DNA of 64,000 nt from Methanothermobacter sp. (GTDB taxonomy: Archaea; Methanobacteriota; Methanobacteria; Methanobacteriales; Methanothermobacteraceae), in NCBI RefSeq assembly GCF_030055435.1, contig NZ_JASFYG010000005.1, positions 62,001 to 126,000 on the forward strand. The letters are read 5' to 3'. The notes beneath the pieces are model-generated. The model was given only the letters and a program-made list of their open reading frames with translations, was not told the origin of the DNA and did no database searches. The position numbers were made by a program, and so were the translations under genes. Shown piece by piece: positions 44,779 through 55,402 of this stretch (the first letter of the stretch is position 1; each line of letters begins with the position of its first letter).

Positions 44779-46485
44779 ATGATAAGGGTGGAGAACCTGA
44801 CAAAGACCTATAAACTTGAGAATGGAGATGAATTCAGGGCACTTTCTAATGTTAACCTTGAGGTTTCTGAGGGGGAAATACTGGGAATACTTGGAATGAG
44901 TGGCTCAGGTAAGACAACACTTCTGAGGATCCTGAGGGGTGTTGAACCCTTCGATTCAGGGAGGATCACCCTGGATGATGTAACCGTTGAGGCTGATTCA
45001 GGACAGTACTACTTCTCAAAGCTCAAAAAGAAGACTGCAATCCACCTCCAGAGGTCATTTGGTCTCTGGTCGGAGACCGCCCTTCAGAATGTCATAAGGA
45101 AGCTGTACGCTGCAAAATATGGTGACGAGTCCATGACGGACTTTGACTTCGCCTATGATGAATTCGGTGAGGAGGCAATGGAACTACTCAGGGTGGTTGG
45201 ACTCGACCACAAGGCCGATCACTTTGCACCTGTCCTCAGCGGTGGCGAGAAGCAGAGGCTCATAATGGCCAGGCAACTTGCAAAAAAACCCAGGGTACTC
45301 CTTCTTGATGAACCCGCAACCATGTCATGCCCGGGGACGAAGCAGGAGATACTGGATGCCATAAAGAACATCAACAGGGAACTGGGTGTCACGGTGGTGC
45401 TGGTCTCACACCTGCCTGAGGTCCACGAGTACCTTGCAGACCGCCTGGTTCTGATGGAGGACGGGCGCATCGTTGATGAGGGGGAACCCGGGAGGATCAT
45501 AGAGAGGTTCATGGGGGACATTGAGCCCCCGGTTGACTATACACCCCCCAGATCAGAGAGGGAGATCCTCAGGGTCAGGAACCTGGCCAAGAGGTTTGTA
45601 CTCCTCAAGGGAGGGGCAGTCCTTGAGATGAGGGATGTTAACCTTGATATCAGGGAGGGTGAGATAGTATCCATAATAGGGCCCAGTGGAGCCGGCAAGA
45701 CGGTGCTCCTGCGGATGATAGGGGGCCTGGACCTTCCTGATGAGGGTACGGTGGAGTTCAGGCTTAACAGTGAATGGGTTAACATGCATGAACCTGGCGT
45801 TAAAAGGATGGGCGTAAGGAGGAAGATGGGTTTCATGCATCAGGAGTTTGCCCTTGTACATCATGCCACCATAAGGAGTCAGATAGCCTCAAGGCTTGGT
45901 GTTAAAGGTGAACATGTTGTTGCAGAGGCAAGGAAGAGGGCCGAGGAGCTTGGGATAAGTGATATGGTCCTTGATGTGCTCTACCAGCTCACGGATCTTC
46001 CTGAAACAGAGGCCCGCTACAGGCTTGAGAAACTTGGCCTCTCACCTGAGATACTTGAGGAGCTATTCCCGAGTTTCCCTGACAGTGAGGTTAAGAAGTA
46101 TGCTGAGCCCATATTCAGGGCCCTGGACCTCCCTATGGACATACTTGACAGGAAATCCTATGAACTCTCAGGTGGTGAGCGGGTGAGGGCGACCCTTGCC
46201 CTTGTCCTTGCATCAAGGCCCGATGTCCTTGTCCTTGATGAGCCTTTCGGGGACCTTGACCCCATAACACTCAGGATGGTTTCAAATTCCCTCAGGAGGA
46301 TCAACATGGAGTTCGGGACAACCATAATCATGGTGAGTCACCATGTGGATTTCATAAGGGAGCTCAGCACAAGGGCTGTGATGGTTGAGGACGGCCGTCT
46401 TGTAATGGACGGGGAACCAGATGGCCTCTGCGACGAGTTTGTTGAAAGGAGTCATGCAAAATACCTTCAGAGGGTTAAGGGGTGA
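44779..46485 (+). CDS. atwA: methyl-coenzyme M reductase component A2 (twin ABC ATPase)
   Basis: 568 residues with two ABC domains: Walker A GMSGSGKTT with LSGGEKQRLIMA, and GPSGAGKTV with LSGGERVRATLALV; Walker B LLLDEPA and LVLDEPFGDLD. No membrane segment. Component A2 uses ATP in the reductive activation of methyl-CoM reductase, as part of a larger complex. ATG 44779 follows GGTGATGCA. The flavoprotein and Usp genes follow closely on the same strand. Confidence 0.9.
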   Translation: MIRVENLTKTYKLENGDEFRALSNVNLEVSEGEILGILGMSGSGKTTLLRILRGVEPFDSGRITLDDVTVEADSGQYYFSKLKKKTAIHLQRSFGLWSETALQNVIRKLYAAKYGDESMTDFDFAYDEFGEEAMELLRVVGLDHKADHFAPVLSGGEKQRLIMARQLAKKPRVLLLDEPATMSCPGTKQEILDAIKNINRELGVTVVLVSHLPEVHEYLADRLVLMEDGRIVDEGEPGRIIERFMGDIEPPVDYTPPRSEREILRVRNLAKRFVLLKGGAVLEMRDVNLDIREGEIVSIIGPSGAGKTVLLRMIGGLDLPDEGTVEFRLNSEWVNMHEPGVKRMGVRRKMGFMHQEFALVHHATIRSQIASRLGVKGEHVVAEARKRAEELGISDMVLDVLYQLTDLPETEARYRLEKLGLSPEILEELFPSFPDSEVKKYAEPIFRALDLPMDILDRKSYELSGGERVRATLALVLASRPDVLVLDEPFGDLDPITLRMVSNSLRRINMEFGTTIIMVSHHVDFIRELSTRAVMVEDGRLVMDGEPDGLCDEFVERSHAKYLQRVKG

Positions 46486-46490
46486 TATAG

Positions 46491-47042
46491 GTGGAATTTG
46501 AGAATTTTCCTGTTGAGAATGCACACAGAATACTTACTCCAAGGCCAACGGTCATTGTAACAACGGTGGATGGGGATGGGAATATAAATGCGGCCCCATT
46601 TTCCTTCACCATGCCTGTATCAATTGACCCCCCAATTGTGGCCTTTGCATCTGCACCGGACCACCACACTGCAGTGAATGTTGAGGACACCCATGAGTTT
46701 GTACTTAACATAACGCCGGTGGATATAATTGATGAGATGTGGATAACCGCCAGGGATCTCCCGGCGGGTGAGAATGAACTTGAGGCCGCGGGTCTTAACT
46801 GGATTCCATCGGAGAGGGTTAAGCCCCCCAGGATAGCAGAGGCGGTTGCGCACCTTGAATGTGAACTCCTCAGGATGTGTGAGGTTGGCGACCACAACCT
46901 CATAGTGGGCTCAGTTGTTAATGCATCGGTCTGCTCCGGGTGCATAAGGGATGGGCTCCTTGATGTTGAATCGGTTAAGCCGGTCCTCCATGTGGGTGGC
47001 ACAGTTTTTGTTGTGGGGGATCATGTGAGGCGGATTGAATAG
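46491..47042 (+). CDS. FMN-binding split-barrel flavoprotein
   Basis: 183 residues with the flavin-reductase-like split barrel: [32 protein letters not shown], and HLVIGSV-like [10 protein letters not shown] related protein of Methanothermobacter binds FMN as a dimer; its electron donor is unknown, F420 or NAD(P)H being options. GTG 46491 follows GGGGTGATATAG. Cysteines in [10 protein letters not shown] are notable. Confidence 0.8.
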   Translation: MEFENFPVENAHRILTPRPTVIVTTVDGDGNINAAPFSFTMPVSIDPPIVAFASAPDHHTAVNVEDTHEFVLNITPVDIIDEMWITARDLPAGENELEAAGLNWIPSERVKPPRIAEAVAHLECELLRMCEVGDHNLIVGSVVNASVCSGCIRDGLLDVESVKPVLHVGGTVFVVGDHVRRIE

Positions 47043-47051
47043 GTGGTTGTG

Positions 47052-47447
47052 ATGTTTGAGAGGATCATGGTCCCAACAGATGGTTCAGAGTATGCAGCAA
47101 AGGCTGAGGACCTTGCCATTGAACTTGCAGGTCGCCTGGGGTCTGTGGTGGTTGCTGTGCATGTTATCGATGAGAAGCTGATCTACCCCTTCGATGTCCT
47201 TGAGGAGGAGGGAAAGGAGATCCTGGCGGCTGTGCAGAGAAAGGGCAGGGATGCCGGTGTCCAGGTGGATGAGGTCCTGGTATTTGGGAGCCCGGCTCAT
47301 GATATGAAGAAGATAGCTGAGAAGACAGGGGCGGATCTCGTGGTTATCGCATCCCATGGGCGTTCAGGTCTTGAGAAGCTTCTCATGGGTAGCGTGGCTG
47401 AGACCACCCTCAAGACGGTTGAGGTACCGGTACTACTTGTTAAATAA
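47052..47447 (+). CDS. universal stress protein (UspA family)
   Basis: 131 residues: RIMVPTDGSEYAAKA and VVIASHGRSGLEKLLMGSVAE, where GxxGx9GS is the ATP-binding pattern, so it is an ATP-binding type. ATG 47052 follows GGTGGTTGTG, 10 bases after the flavoprotein stop. Confidence 0.9.
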   Translation: MFERIMVPTDGSEYAAKAEDLAIELAGRLGSVVVAVHVIDEKLIYPFDVLEEEGKEILAAVQRKGRDAGVQVDEVLVFGSPAHDMKKIAEKTGADLVVIASHGRSGLEKLLMGSVAETTLKTVEVPVLLVK

Positions 47448-47475
47448 AACTCCTCTTTTTTTGCTCACCGAAAGG

Positions 47476-47546
47476 TATATATAAAGGGTATATCATTATC
47501 TGATATATCAAAATTTGATATATAATATTTCGATGTATGAGGTGTT
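47476..47546 (+). promoter_or_regulatory. TATA box and TGATATAT repeats
   Basis: TATATATAAAG (47476-47486) followed by TGATATATCA, a perfect palindrome (about 47500-47510), and a second TGATATAT near 47515, then GAGGTGTT before ATG 47547. The palindrome is where transcription should start, a likely repressor site. Confidence 0.45.
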
Positions 47547-47735
47547 ATGTTGAGAAGAGTGTTTAGAGGAATCCGGGAGTACCTTACAGACTGGAAGAAC
47601 CTGTTAACCCATACTGTGGTGGGTGTGCTTATACTTGCAGTGGCGGTTTATGCCCCTGTAAGTCCCTATGTGAGGATGGGTTTTGTTGGGTGTGTTGTGG
47701 GCTTCAATGTGGTGAGGATGAAGTATTTTGACTGA
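47547..47735 (+). CDS. small membrane protein
   Basis: 62 residues: basic start (LRRVFRGIREYLTDWKNLL), then two hydrophobic segments (TVVGVLILAVAVYAPV and RMGFVGCVVGFNVV). The start is ATG 47547 behind GAGGTG. No family recognised. The promoter carries palindromes, so its expression seems controlled. Confidence 0.55.
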   Translation: MLRRVFRGIREYLTDWKNLLTHTVVGVLILAVAVYAPVSPYVRMGFVGCVVGFNVVRMKYFD

Positions 47736-47789
47736 AAAAATTAACATTTTCTTATTATTTTATGATAAAAAAATGTAAAAATGGGTTTT

Positions 47790-49265
47790 TTAGATACTCA
47801 CGTAGCTGGGGAGTCTTTTGTAGGTTCCATAAAATCCCAGGACTTTGCTGTAGAGGTAGACGAGTCTTTTGAAGGGTATTTTCCCATACTTGGTTGTTGC
47901 GTATTTGGGTGCCGTTCCGTATCTGTTTATTGAGTTTCTTATGGTGATTGCTGTGGATATATAAAGTGATTTTGAGAGTCTGATTGATCGGGTGGTTTCT
48001 GTTGAGCCCGCATAGCCTACGTTTCGTGTGCTGAGTGGTTTCAGGTTGCCTGCGTTGATCTGGATGGTTGCACGCACAAGGAGGTCCAGGAACTGTGCCA
48101 TTGTGAATTTCCTGAGATTGTCACTGAAGATGGGAGTCTTTTGTAAAGCACGTAGTATCTTCTGACCCAGTTTGCAGTTCCTGCGAGCTGGTTTATTGTT
48201 ATACCTGCAGTTACCGGTTTGGGTGGGAGTGTGCCGATGGTTACGTTGTAGGTTCCGGGTTGGGTGATTATTAGTGTAAATTCGATTGTTTTTGTTTCTC
48301 CGGGGTTTAGGGTGGTTGTCTGGTTTTGTATGGATCTCTGGTTTACCTTGAGGGTTGCTGTGTAGTTGCCGTAAGTTCTCCTGTGTTGATGATTCTGGCT
48401 TTAATCCTGATGTTCAGTGGTGTTATTCCGGTTGTGGGTGTGACTGTTAAGTTGCTTAATTGGAAGGTTGCTGGTTTCAGGCCGACTGGGACTGTGGTGT
48501 TTACTGTTTCGTTGTCAACTCTGGAGTATACTGTGGCTATCCCCTTGGTGTTGAGGCTGGTTAGTGTTGAGGTGGCAGTGCCGTCTGTGAAGTTTGTGTC
48601 GTCTATCGAGCCGAGGGTTGTGGAGAAGTTTGCGGGACCTGTGTACTAGATTAATCCTTCAGATGGATCATGCAGCGCTCCCTTACTGTCATGGTGGAGG
48701 TCTGCGATTAATCTGTGATGTTCCACCTGTGGGGACGGTGCCGGGGTTGGCATTGATGCTCAGGACGATCCATGGGTTGTATGTTACACTTCCTGAGACG
48801 AGGATTGAGAAGTCTGGAGTGTTGGAGCCCCACCAGTTGAATCGGGCATCCACAGCACTATTATCTGTGCAGACATTCACACCTGTCTGGTCAGGGTTGT
48901 TGAATATCCTGCAGCATGATTTTAGCTGGCTCGGGGCGATTAAGCACAATACTTACAATTATTGCTGTGATCTATTTCGAAGCTTTCTACTTCTACATCA
49001 AGCAATTAAGCACAATACTTACAATTATTGCCCCACCAAGGATGCTCTGTTGTTGGTGATTGTGGTGTTTTGTATGGTTACTGTGGAGTAGTCTACGGCT
49101 ATTACTCCTCCATTGCCTGATGTGTTATTAATGAATAAGCAGTTTTTGATGTTTAGGTTTACATTTGATGTGTATTGTCCATCCAAAGTAGGTGAATACA
49201 CTGGCCGTGCCAGAAAAGGCTATTGCAATAAGACCCAGTAAAATTAAAGGAAGATATCTTTTCAT
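47790..49265 (-). pseudogene. decayed surface protein: beta-helix, CARDB-like and pseudomurein-binding parts
   Basis: Signal peptide MKRYLPLILLGLIAIAFSGT starts at ATG 49265 with a TATA box upstream. Then, in several frames: beta-helix strands (NLNIKNCLFINNTSG, STVTIQNTTITNN, RIFNNPDQTGVNVC, DARFNWWGSN), a CARDB-like domain (LTVTPTTGITPLNIRIKARI) and, after another frame change near 48112, a pseudomurein-binding end (MAQFLDLLVRATIQINAGN, LVYLYSKVLGFYGTYKRLPS). At least four frame changes and several stops break it. The intact gene would be an adhesin-like wall protein of the kind common in Methanobacteriales. The 30-bp repeat pair at 48937-49032 lies inside. Confidence 0.8.
48937..49032. repeat. 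30-bp direct repeat pair with 36-bp spacer
   Basis: Copies at 48937-48966 and 49003-49032 differ by one base; period 66, spacer 48967-49002. The ends GCAAT and ATTGC are inverted. It lies in the beta-helix part of the decayed surface gene and puts stop codons in its frame. Confidence 0.85.
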
Positions 49266-49563
49266 TTAAATCAACTCTGAGTCTTGCTTATACCTTTGGT
49301 ACAATTTATATATCGTTTTGGGAACTACTAAAGTTTTTTATAAACCTTCAAATTTAACAATATTAGAAGGATTTTTTCGTTGAATTTTTAAACCATGTTA
49401 CTGTTCAACAATTTATTTAGTTTTCTCTACCTCTTAATGGATCTTCCTGAGGGAGGCAATTTGATGATTTAAGGATTCTCATGGAAACATTATAGATAAT
49501 TTTAAATTTTTAAAGAGTAATAATAATATAGTGTCCCTAAAATTGAAGAGAAAGGTGTTAAAC
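49266..49563. other. gene-free stretch
   Basis: AT-rich spacing between the decayed surface gene and the first rubredoxin. It holds the TATA box of the surface gene (about 49305-49315, minus: GATATATAAATTG) and a possible one for the rubredoxin operon (AAATTTTTAAAGAG near 49505). I see nothing else. Confidence 0.4.
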
Positions 49564-49725
49564 TTGAAAAGATACAAATGCAGGGTTTGTGGATACATCT
49601 ACGACCCTGAGAAGGGCGAACCAAGGACAGACACACCACCAGGAACACCGTTTGAGGACCTCCCTGAAACATGGAGGTGCCCGTCATGCGGTGCAAAGAA
49701 GAAGATGTTCAAACCACTTGACTGA
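49564..49725 (+). CDS. rubredoxin
   Basis: 53 residues: [15 protein letters not shown] and [13 protein letters not shown], the four cysteines for one iron. TTG 49564 follows AAAGGTG. It is the first gene of the oxygen-defence block and may carry electrons to FprA or the peroxide-reducing proteins. Confidence 0.92.
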   Translation: MKRYKCRVCGYIYDPEKGEPRTDTPPGTPFEDLPETWRCPSCGAKKKMFKPLD

Positions 49726-49736
49726 GAGGTGAATAA

Positions 49737-49898
49737 ATGGACAAATACGTCTGCCAGATGTGCGGATATATCTACGACCCTGAAGAGGGAGACCCCACAT
49801 CAGGGATAGAACCCGGAACACCCTTTGAGGACCTCCCCGACGACTGGGTATGCCCTGTATGTGGCGTTGGAAAGGACCAGTTCAAGAAGATGGATTAA
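49737..49898 (+). CDS. rubredoxin (second copy)
   Basis: 53 residues: [17 protein letters not shown] and [13 protein letters not shown]. It starts 11 bases after the first rubredoxin behind GAGGTG, and its stop TAA is followed directly by the ATG of fprA. Tandem copies with slightly different charge suggest different partners. Confidence 0.92.
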   Translation: MDKYVCQMCGYIYDPEEGDPTSGIEPGTPFEDLPDDWVCPVCGVGKDQFKKMD

Positions 49899-51068
49899 AT
49901 GAAAGCCAGAAAAATTGCAGATGGGGTTTACTACACCGGTATCATTGACTGGGACCGGAGGACCTTTGATGAGCTTGTAGCCCTCCCAAGGGGCACAAGC
50001 TACAACTCGTACATCGTCTCTGGAAGCAGTGCCACGGCACTCATTGATTCTGCAGAGCCCTCAAAGAGCAGTGAATTCCTGGGGATCATAAAGGAAATGG
50101 AAACTGACATCGATTACATAATCTCCCAGCACGCAGAACAGGACCACTCAGGTACAATCCCGGAACTCCTTGACATGTACCCTGACGCAGAGGTCCTGGG
50201 GACGCCTGCCTGCATTGAACTCCTCAGGGAACTTTTAAGGATCGATGGAAACTTCAGGGCAGTTAAGGATGGCGAGACACTCTCACTGGGTGATAAAACG
50301 CTGAGGTTCATTGTAACACCCTGGGTGCACTGGCCTGATACCATGGTAACCTACCTTGAGGAGGAGCGGATACTCTTCACCTGCGACTTCTTTGGATCAC
50401 ACCTTGCAACATCTGACATCATGGAGGTGCCTGAGGGTTTCCTGAGGGAGGCCAAGAGGTACTACGCCCATATCATGATGCCCTTCAGCCAGATGGTCAC
50501 ATCCAACCTCAGGAAGATCTCGGACCTTGACATATCCCTCATAGCACCATCCCATGGCCCCCTAGTATCCATGCCCGACCTTATAATGGATGCATACCGG
50601 AGATGGACCGCAGGGGGCAGTAAAACGGTGATCGCCTATACCACCATGCATGGAAGCACAGGGATCATGGTTGAGAGACTCACAGAGAAGCTCATGGAAC
50701 TCGATGTGAGTGTAAGACCCATCAACGTTGCAGAAACGGATACAGGGGAATTCCTCACGGAACTCGTGGATGCATCGGTTCTGGTTGTCGCATCACCCAC
50801 GGTGCTCACAAGGCCCCACCCGGCAGTTGCATCGGCACTCTACCTTGTGAATGCACTGAGACCCCCGGTGAAGCACATTGCACTGATGGGATCCTACGGA
50901 TGGGGGACACTCATTGAATCCGAGGTCAAGGGTCTGCTATCCAACCTGAACGTGGAGTACCTTGAACCAGTCCTTGTGAAGGGCCTTCCACGTGAGGAGG
51001 ACCTTCAGAGGATAGATGAACTTGCCATTCAGATAAAGGAAATAGGGGGTGAATTAAATGGTAAGTGA
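49899..51068 (+). CDS. fprA: F420H2 oxidase, flavodiiron protein FprA
   Basis: 389 residues: diiron beta-lactamase-like domain (residues 1-250, HAEQDHSG, then HWPDTM and FGSH ligands) and a flavodoxin domain (255-389, [13 protein letters not shown]). In this genus FprA reduces O2 to water with F420H2. It starts directly after the second rubredoxin. Confidence 0.93.
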   Translation: MKARKIADGVYYTGIIDWDRRTFDELVALPRGTSYNSYIVSGSSATALIDSAEPSKSSEFLGIIKEMETDIDYIISQHAEQDHSGTIPELLDMYPDAEVLGTPACIELLRELLRIDGNFRAVKDGETLSLGDKTLRFIVTPWVHWPDTMVTYLEEERILFTCDFFGSHLATSDIMEVPEGFLREAKRYYAHIMMPFSQMVTSNLRKISDLDISLIAPSHGPLVSMPDLIMDAYRRWTAGGSKTVIAYTTMHGSTGIMVERLTEKLMELDVSVRPINVAETDTGEFLTELVDASVLVVASPTVLTRPHPAVASALYLVNALRPPVKHIALMGSYGWGTLIESEVKGLLSNLNVEYLEPVLVKGLPREEDLQRIDELAIQIKEIGGELNGK

Positions 51069-51576
51069 AAGGATGCAGGAGGCCCTCAACAGGCAGCTCA
51101 ACGCTGAACTCTACTCAGCATACCTCTATCTTTCAATGGCCGCCTACTATGAGGCCTCTGACCTCCCGGGATTTGCAAACTGGATGCGTGTCCAGGCCCA
51201 GGAGGAACTTGCACACGCAATGAAGTTCTACGACTACCTTGTCCAGAGGGGTGCAAGGGTCGTGCTTGAGGAGATAGAGAGACCACCATTCGAGTGGGAG
51301 TCCCCACTGGAGGTATCCAAGCATGTCCTGGAACATGAGAGGAAGGTCACAGGACTCATAAATGACCTCGTTGACCTTGCAATCTCAGAGAGGGACCATG
51401 CAACCAACAATTTCCTCCAGTGGTTCGTGGCAGAACAGGTTGAGGAGGAGGAATCCGCGGGTTCAGTGCTCCAGAAGGTGCGCCTTGCATCGGATTCACC
51501 AAGCGGCCTCCTCATGCTCGATGCGGAACTTGGAAAGAGGGTTTACAACCCACCAGCAAGTGAGAAGGGGGAATAG
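51058..51576 (+). CDS. non-heme ferritin
   Basis: 172 residues, four-helix bundle: [40 protein letters not shown] (ExxH), and [17 protein letters not shown]. The iron ligands are those of ferritin FtnA. It stores iron and removes free Fe(II) during oxygen stress. It overlaps the fprA 3' end by 11 bases. Confidence 0.88.
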   Translation: MVSERMQEALNRQLNAELYSAYLYLSMAAYYEASDLPGFANWMRVQAQEELAHAMKFYDYLVQRGARVVLEEIERPPFEWESPLEVSKHVLEHERKVTGLINDLVDLAISERDHATNNFLQWFVAEQVEEEESAGSVLQKVRLASDSPSGLLMLDAELGKRVYNPPASEKGE

Positions 51577-51633
51577 TTTATTATGGGGGAGAAGGTATAC
51601 GAAGTCAGAAAGGTGAAGAAGAAGGGGCGCGGC

Positions 51634-52269
51634 ATGCCCCTCATAGGGGATAAATTCCCTGAAATGGAGGTCCAGACAACCCATGGGATGATGAAACTCC
51701 CTGATGAATTCAAGGGGAAATGGTTCATACTCTTCAGCCACCCTGCAGACTTCACACCTGTCTGCACAACAGAGTTCGTGGCGTTCCAGGAGGTCTACCC
51801 TGAACTGAGGGAACTTGACTGTGAACTTGTGGGCCTCAGCGTTGACCAGGTCTTCTCACACATCAAGTGGATCGAATGGATAGAGGAGAACCTTGATACA
51901 GAGATCGAGTTCCCTGTGATAGCGGATACAGGGAGAGTCGCGGATACCCTTGGACTCATACACCCTGCGAGGCCCACAAACACTGTGAGGGCGGTATTTG
52001 TGGTTGACCCTGAGGGGATAATCAGGGCGATACTTTACTATCCACAGGAACTTGGAAGGAACATCCCTGAGATCGTGAGGATGATACGTGCCTTCAGGGT
52101 CATAGATGCCGAGGGTGTCGCTGCACCTGCAAACTGGCCCGATAACCAGCTCATCGGTGACCATGTGATAGTCCCACCGGCATCTGATATTGAAACCGCC
52201 CGGAAAAGGAAAGAGGAATACGAATGCTATGACTGGTGGCTATGCCACCGCAGCATAGGTGGTGATTAG
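51634..52269 (+). CDS. peroxiredoxin (Prx6/AhpC type)
   Basis: 211 residues from ATG 51634 ([18 protein letters not shown]), which follows AAGGGGCG and gives the length usual for archaeal Prx. An ATG at 51583 would add 17 basic residues. The peroxidatic Cys is in [13 protein letters not shown]; further Cys lie at YECYDWWLC near the end, as in the archaeal Prx6 group. It reduces peroxides. Confidence 0.92.
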   Translation: MPLIGDKFPEMEVQTTHGMMKLPDEFKGKWFILFSHPADFTPVCTTEFVAFQEVYPELRELDCELVGLSVDQVFSHIKWIEWIEENLDTEIEFPVIADTGRVADTLGLIHPARPTNTVRAVFVVDPEGIIRAILYYPQELGRNIPEIVRMIRAFRVIDAEGVAAPANWPDNQLIGDHVIVPPASDIETARKRKEEYECYDWWLCHRSIGGD

Positions 52270-52878
52270 ATGGAGAAAAAATTCTATGAACTCCCTGAAC
52301 TCCCATACCCCTACGATGCCCTTGAACCATACATATCAGAGGAGCAGCTGAGGATACACCATGAGAAGCACCATCAGGCCTACGTGGATGGGGCCAATGC
52401 CATCCTCAGAAAACTCGACGATGCCCGGGAGAATGACGAGGAAGTTGACATCAAGGCGGCCCTCAAGGAACTCTCATTCCACGTTGGGGGCTATGTCCTG
52501 CACCTATTCTTCTGGGGTAACATGGGACCCGCAGATGAGTGCGGTGGGGAACCAGGTGGACGGCTTGCAGAGTACATAGAGAGGGACTTCGGAAGCTTTG
52601 AACGCTTTAAAAAAGAGTTTTCTCAGGCTGCTGTCAGTGCAGAGGGATCAGGCTGGGCTGTGCTCACCTACTGCCAGAGGACCGACAGGCTCTTCATAAT
52701 GCAGGTTGAAAAGCACAATGTCAACGTGATACCCCACTTCAGGATCCTCATGGTCCTTGATGTATGGGAACACGCCTACTACATTGACTACAGGAACGTG
52801 AGACCCGACTACGTTGACGCATTCTGGAACATCGTAAACTGGAAAGAGGTCGAAAAACGCTTCGACGACCTCTTCTAA
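52270..52878 (+). CDS. sod: iron superoxide dismutase
   Basis: 202 residues: [20 protein letters not shown] with metal His in [19 protein letters not shown], and [11 protein letters not shown] with Asp and His. The start directly follows the peroxiredoxin stop. It removes superoxide; in this genus the iron form is known. Confidence 0.95.
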   Translation: MEKKFYELPELPYPYDALEPYISEEQLRIHHEKHHQAYVDGANAILRKLDDARENDEEVDIKAALKELSFHVGGYVLHLFFWGNMGPADECGGEPGGRLAEYIERDFGSFERFKKEFSQAAVSAEGSGWAVLTYCQRTDRLFIMQVEKHNVNVIPHFRILMVLDVWEHAYYIDYRNVRPDYVDAFWNIVNWKEVEKRFDDLF

Positions 52879-52986
52879 TAAATTTTTTAGAAAAATTTTC
52901 TATTTCTTAACCTTGGTTCATTCACGATATGAACGACTGATTAAGGTATATAAAGTTGATTAAATCAAGAAACAGGATTTATGAAT

Positions 52987-53427
52987 TTATATGGTGTCCT
53001 GTTTCATCATGACACCCTCAATTGATGAGAGGACCCCAAGTATAAAAGTGGTTGCACCTACTAAAAAACGAAATATGCCGTTGGAGTGCCATAAAAGGAT
53101 ACCTCCTAAGAGGGAGAAGAGTATGCCTTCTGCTATTATTAGCAATCTAGGGTTTCTCTTTCTGTAAATAATAGCCAGTATAAGGATTATTGGCAGAATC
53201 AGTGTTACGAATGTTAATAACCATTCCACGTGTCCACTCATCCTATCAGTGACATCAACTGTGGATACGTAGAGGAGGATTAGAAAGATACTCCCCTCCA
53301 GAACAGGAACAGTGGGCCCACTTTTCATGGCCCTTAATTCTCCGCCACATTCGCATGTGTAGTCTTCAGGGTTTTCATCATCTTTTAGAGTGTATTCGTG
53401 GCCACACTCCTTACATTTAACCTTCAA
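52987..53427 (-). CDS. zinc-ribbon membrane protein
   Basis: 146 residues: N-terminal ribbon ([10 protein letters not shown] with CECGG), then about four helices ([56 protein letters not shown]). Start is TTG 53427 after GGGGGTG. A TATA-like box (minus) is at about 53470-53480. Function unknown; it lies opposite to the oxygen-defence genes. Confidence 0.6.
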   Translation of the reverse strand: MKVKCKECGHEYTLKDDENPEDYTCECGGELRAMKSGPTVPVLEGSIFLILLYVSTVDVTDRMSGHVEWLLTFVTLILPIILILAIIYRKRNPRLLIIAEGILFSLLGGILLWHSNGIFRFLVGATTFILGVLSSIEGVMMKQDTI

Positions 53428-53635
53428 TTCAACACCCCCACATTTATTGAAAACTTTTATTCCCTGAAAGTTTATATGATATCACTCTGGAGAAAAGACC
53501 TGCGCTGGCACCATGCTGTATTATTATTGGAAGTATAAGTATGTCAATAGCGGATTAAAGTAGACAAAGAGACCAACATTTATTTTTAGAGCACCATAAA
53601 CATCTAAGAGTTACACTGATTCGGGAATGATTCAG

Positions 53636-54931
53636 ATGATCTGGAACAGGGAAATGGAATGTATAAGCAGGGAGGAACTGGAGGAACTTCAGCTTAAAAG
53701 ACTTCAGGACACAGTAAGGAGGGCATATGAAAACGTACCCTACTACCATGAGGCCTTCGAGAAGGAGGGCGTGTACCCCGAGGACATAGAGTCACTGGAC
53801 GACATCACAAGGTTACCCTACACCACCAAGGACGACCTCCGCAAGGTCTACCCCTTCGGGATGTTCGCTGTCCCCAGGAAGGAGATAGTGGAGGTCCACA
53901 CATCCTCAGGAACCACAGGAAAACCCGTTGTCTCAGGGTACACCAGGGAGGACATAGAGATATGGAGTGAGGTTATGGCAAGGGGCCTCACAATGATGGG
54001 CCTCACAGAGGATGACGTCATCCAGAACACCCACGGCTACGGCCTCTTCACAGGAGGATTCGGGGTCCACTACGGCGCCCAGAAGATCGGGGCAACCGTT
54101 ATCCCCATCTCAACCGGACAGACAAGAAGGCAAATAGAGATAATGAAGGACTTCGGGACAACGGTCATGATATTCACCCCATCCTATGGCCTCTACCTCT
54201 CCGAGGTTGCAGCTGAGGAGGGCTTTGACCCTGCCGAATCCCAGTTAAAGGCCATAGGATTCGGGGCTGAGATGTGGACAGAGGAGATGAGGGCCGAGAT
54301 AGAGAGGAGGTTCAATGCACCGGCCTTCAACATATACGGTCTCACTGAAATCATGGGGCCAGGGGTTGCAATGGAGTGCAGTGAGAAGAATGGCCTTCAC
54401 GTTGCAGAGGACCACTTCTACCCTGAGATCATAGATAAGAACGGTGAAAGGGTCGGCCCAGGTGAAAGGGGGGAGCTGGTACTCACAACACTCACACGGG
54501 TGGGGATGCCGGTTATAAGGTTCAGGACAAAGGATATAACCTCAATAGACTATGAGCCCTGTGCCTGTGGCAGGACCCTTGCAAGGATCTCAAGGATCAC
54601 AGGTAGAGTCGATGACATGCTCAAGGTCAGGGGAGTTTCAGTGTTCCCATCACAGATAGAGAAGGCGCTCCTCCGCATAGATGGTATTGAGCCCCACTAC
54701 CAGATAATAGTGACAAGGCCCCACCTCATGGATGAACTTGAGGTGAGGGTGGAGACCTCCCCTGAACTCTTCTCAGATGACATCCGGCAGATGGTGGAGA
54801 CCAGGGACCGGATCGAGGAGTTCATAGAAAACGAGATAGGCCTGAGGGTTAAGGTGACCCTGGTTGAACCAGGAACGATACCAAGGAGTGAGGGGAAGGC
54901 AGTAAGGGTGATAGATAAGAGGAACCTTTAA
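53636..54931 (+). CDS. coenzyme F390 synthetase / phenylacetate-CoA ligase family
   Basis: 431 residues, adenylate-forming: [16 protein letters not shown] (P-loop), [38 protein letters not shown]-type hinge, and GKAVRVID with the final lysine. Such proteins in Methanothermobacter join AMP or GMP to F420 to make F390, a response to oxygen. The match to phenylacetate-CoA ligase is the alternative. ATG 53636 follows GGGAATG. Its place next to the oxygen-defence genes favours F390. Confidence 0.82.
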   Translation: MIWNREMECISREELEELQLKRLQDTVRRAYENVPYYHEAFEKEGVYPEDIESLDDITRLPYTTKDDLRKVYPFGMFAVPRKEIVEVHTSSGTTGKPVVSGYTREDIEIWSEVMARGLTMMGLTEDDVIQNTHGYGLFTGGFGVHYGAQKIGATVIPISTGQTRRQIEIMKDFGTTVMIFTPSYGLYLSEVAAEEGFDPAESQLKAIGFGAEMWTEEMRAEIERRFNAPAFNIYGLTEIMGPGVAMECSEKNGLHVAEDHFYPEIIDKNGERVGPGERGELVLTTLTRVGMPVIRFRTKDITSIDYEPCACGRTLARISRITGRVDDMLKVRGVSVFPSQIEKALLRIDGIEPHYQIIVTRPHLMDELEVRVETSPELFSDDIRQMVETRDRIEEFIENEIGLRVKVTLVEPGTIPRSEGKAVRVIDKRNL

Positions 54932-54945
54932 AATATGGTGATACC

Positions 54946-55377
54946 ATGAGGGTTAAGCAGATATCAATATTTCTTGAAAACAAGAAGGGAAGGCTCTGGA
55001 AGGCACTGAGTACACTTGCGGAGGCAGGTATAAACCTGAGGGCCCTATCACTTGCAGATACATCAGAATTCGGGATACTCAGGCTCATAGTACCTGAACC
55101 TGAACGCGCGGCAGATGTGCTTGAGAAGAGTGGCTTTGTTCTTAAGCTGAAGGACGTCGTCGCAGTTGAAATGGATGACAGACCAGGGGGCCTTGCCTCA
55201 ATCCTCGGGGTCCTCAAAGACTATGACCTGAACCTTGACTACATATACGCATTTGTCCATGAAAAAAAGGATAAGGCGATACTCTTCATGAGTACAGAGG
55301 ACCTGGATGCCCTTGAAGAGGCCCTGAGGGATGCCGGGATCCGGATGGTTCCACCAGAGGAGGTATACTCCCTCTGA
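54946..55377 (+). CDS. tandem ACT-domain protein
   Basis: 143 residues made of two ACT domains: QISIFLENKKGRLWKALSTL and VEMDDRPGGLASILGVLKDY. It binds an amino acid or similar ligand as a control unit; often found after F390 synthetase or PaaK genes. It starts 14 bases after that gene, behind GGTGATACC. Confidence 0.85.
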   Translation: MRVKQISIFLENKKGRLWKALSTLAEAGINLRALSLADTSEFGILRLIVPEPERAADVLEKSGFVLKLKDVVAVEMDDRPGGLASILGVLKDYDLNLDYIYAFVHEKKDKAILFMSTEDLDALEEALRDAGIRMVPPEEVYSL

Positions 55378-55402
55378 GTGGAATATTCAACTGGGCTGGG
55401 GT

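Noticed and set aside
46282-47357. Minus-strand open frames opposite atwA2, the flavoprotein and Usp
   Set aside because: They are shadows of strongly conserved plus-strand genes and show no ribosome sites or family likeness.
48937-49032. Calling the 30-bp repeat pair a CRISPR array
   Set aside because: Only two repeats, no leader, no cas genes in view. Kept as a repeat and as a hypothesis about stray integration.
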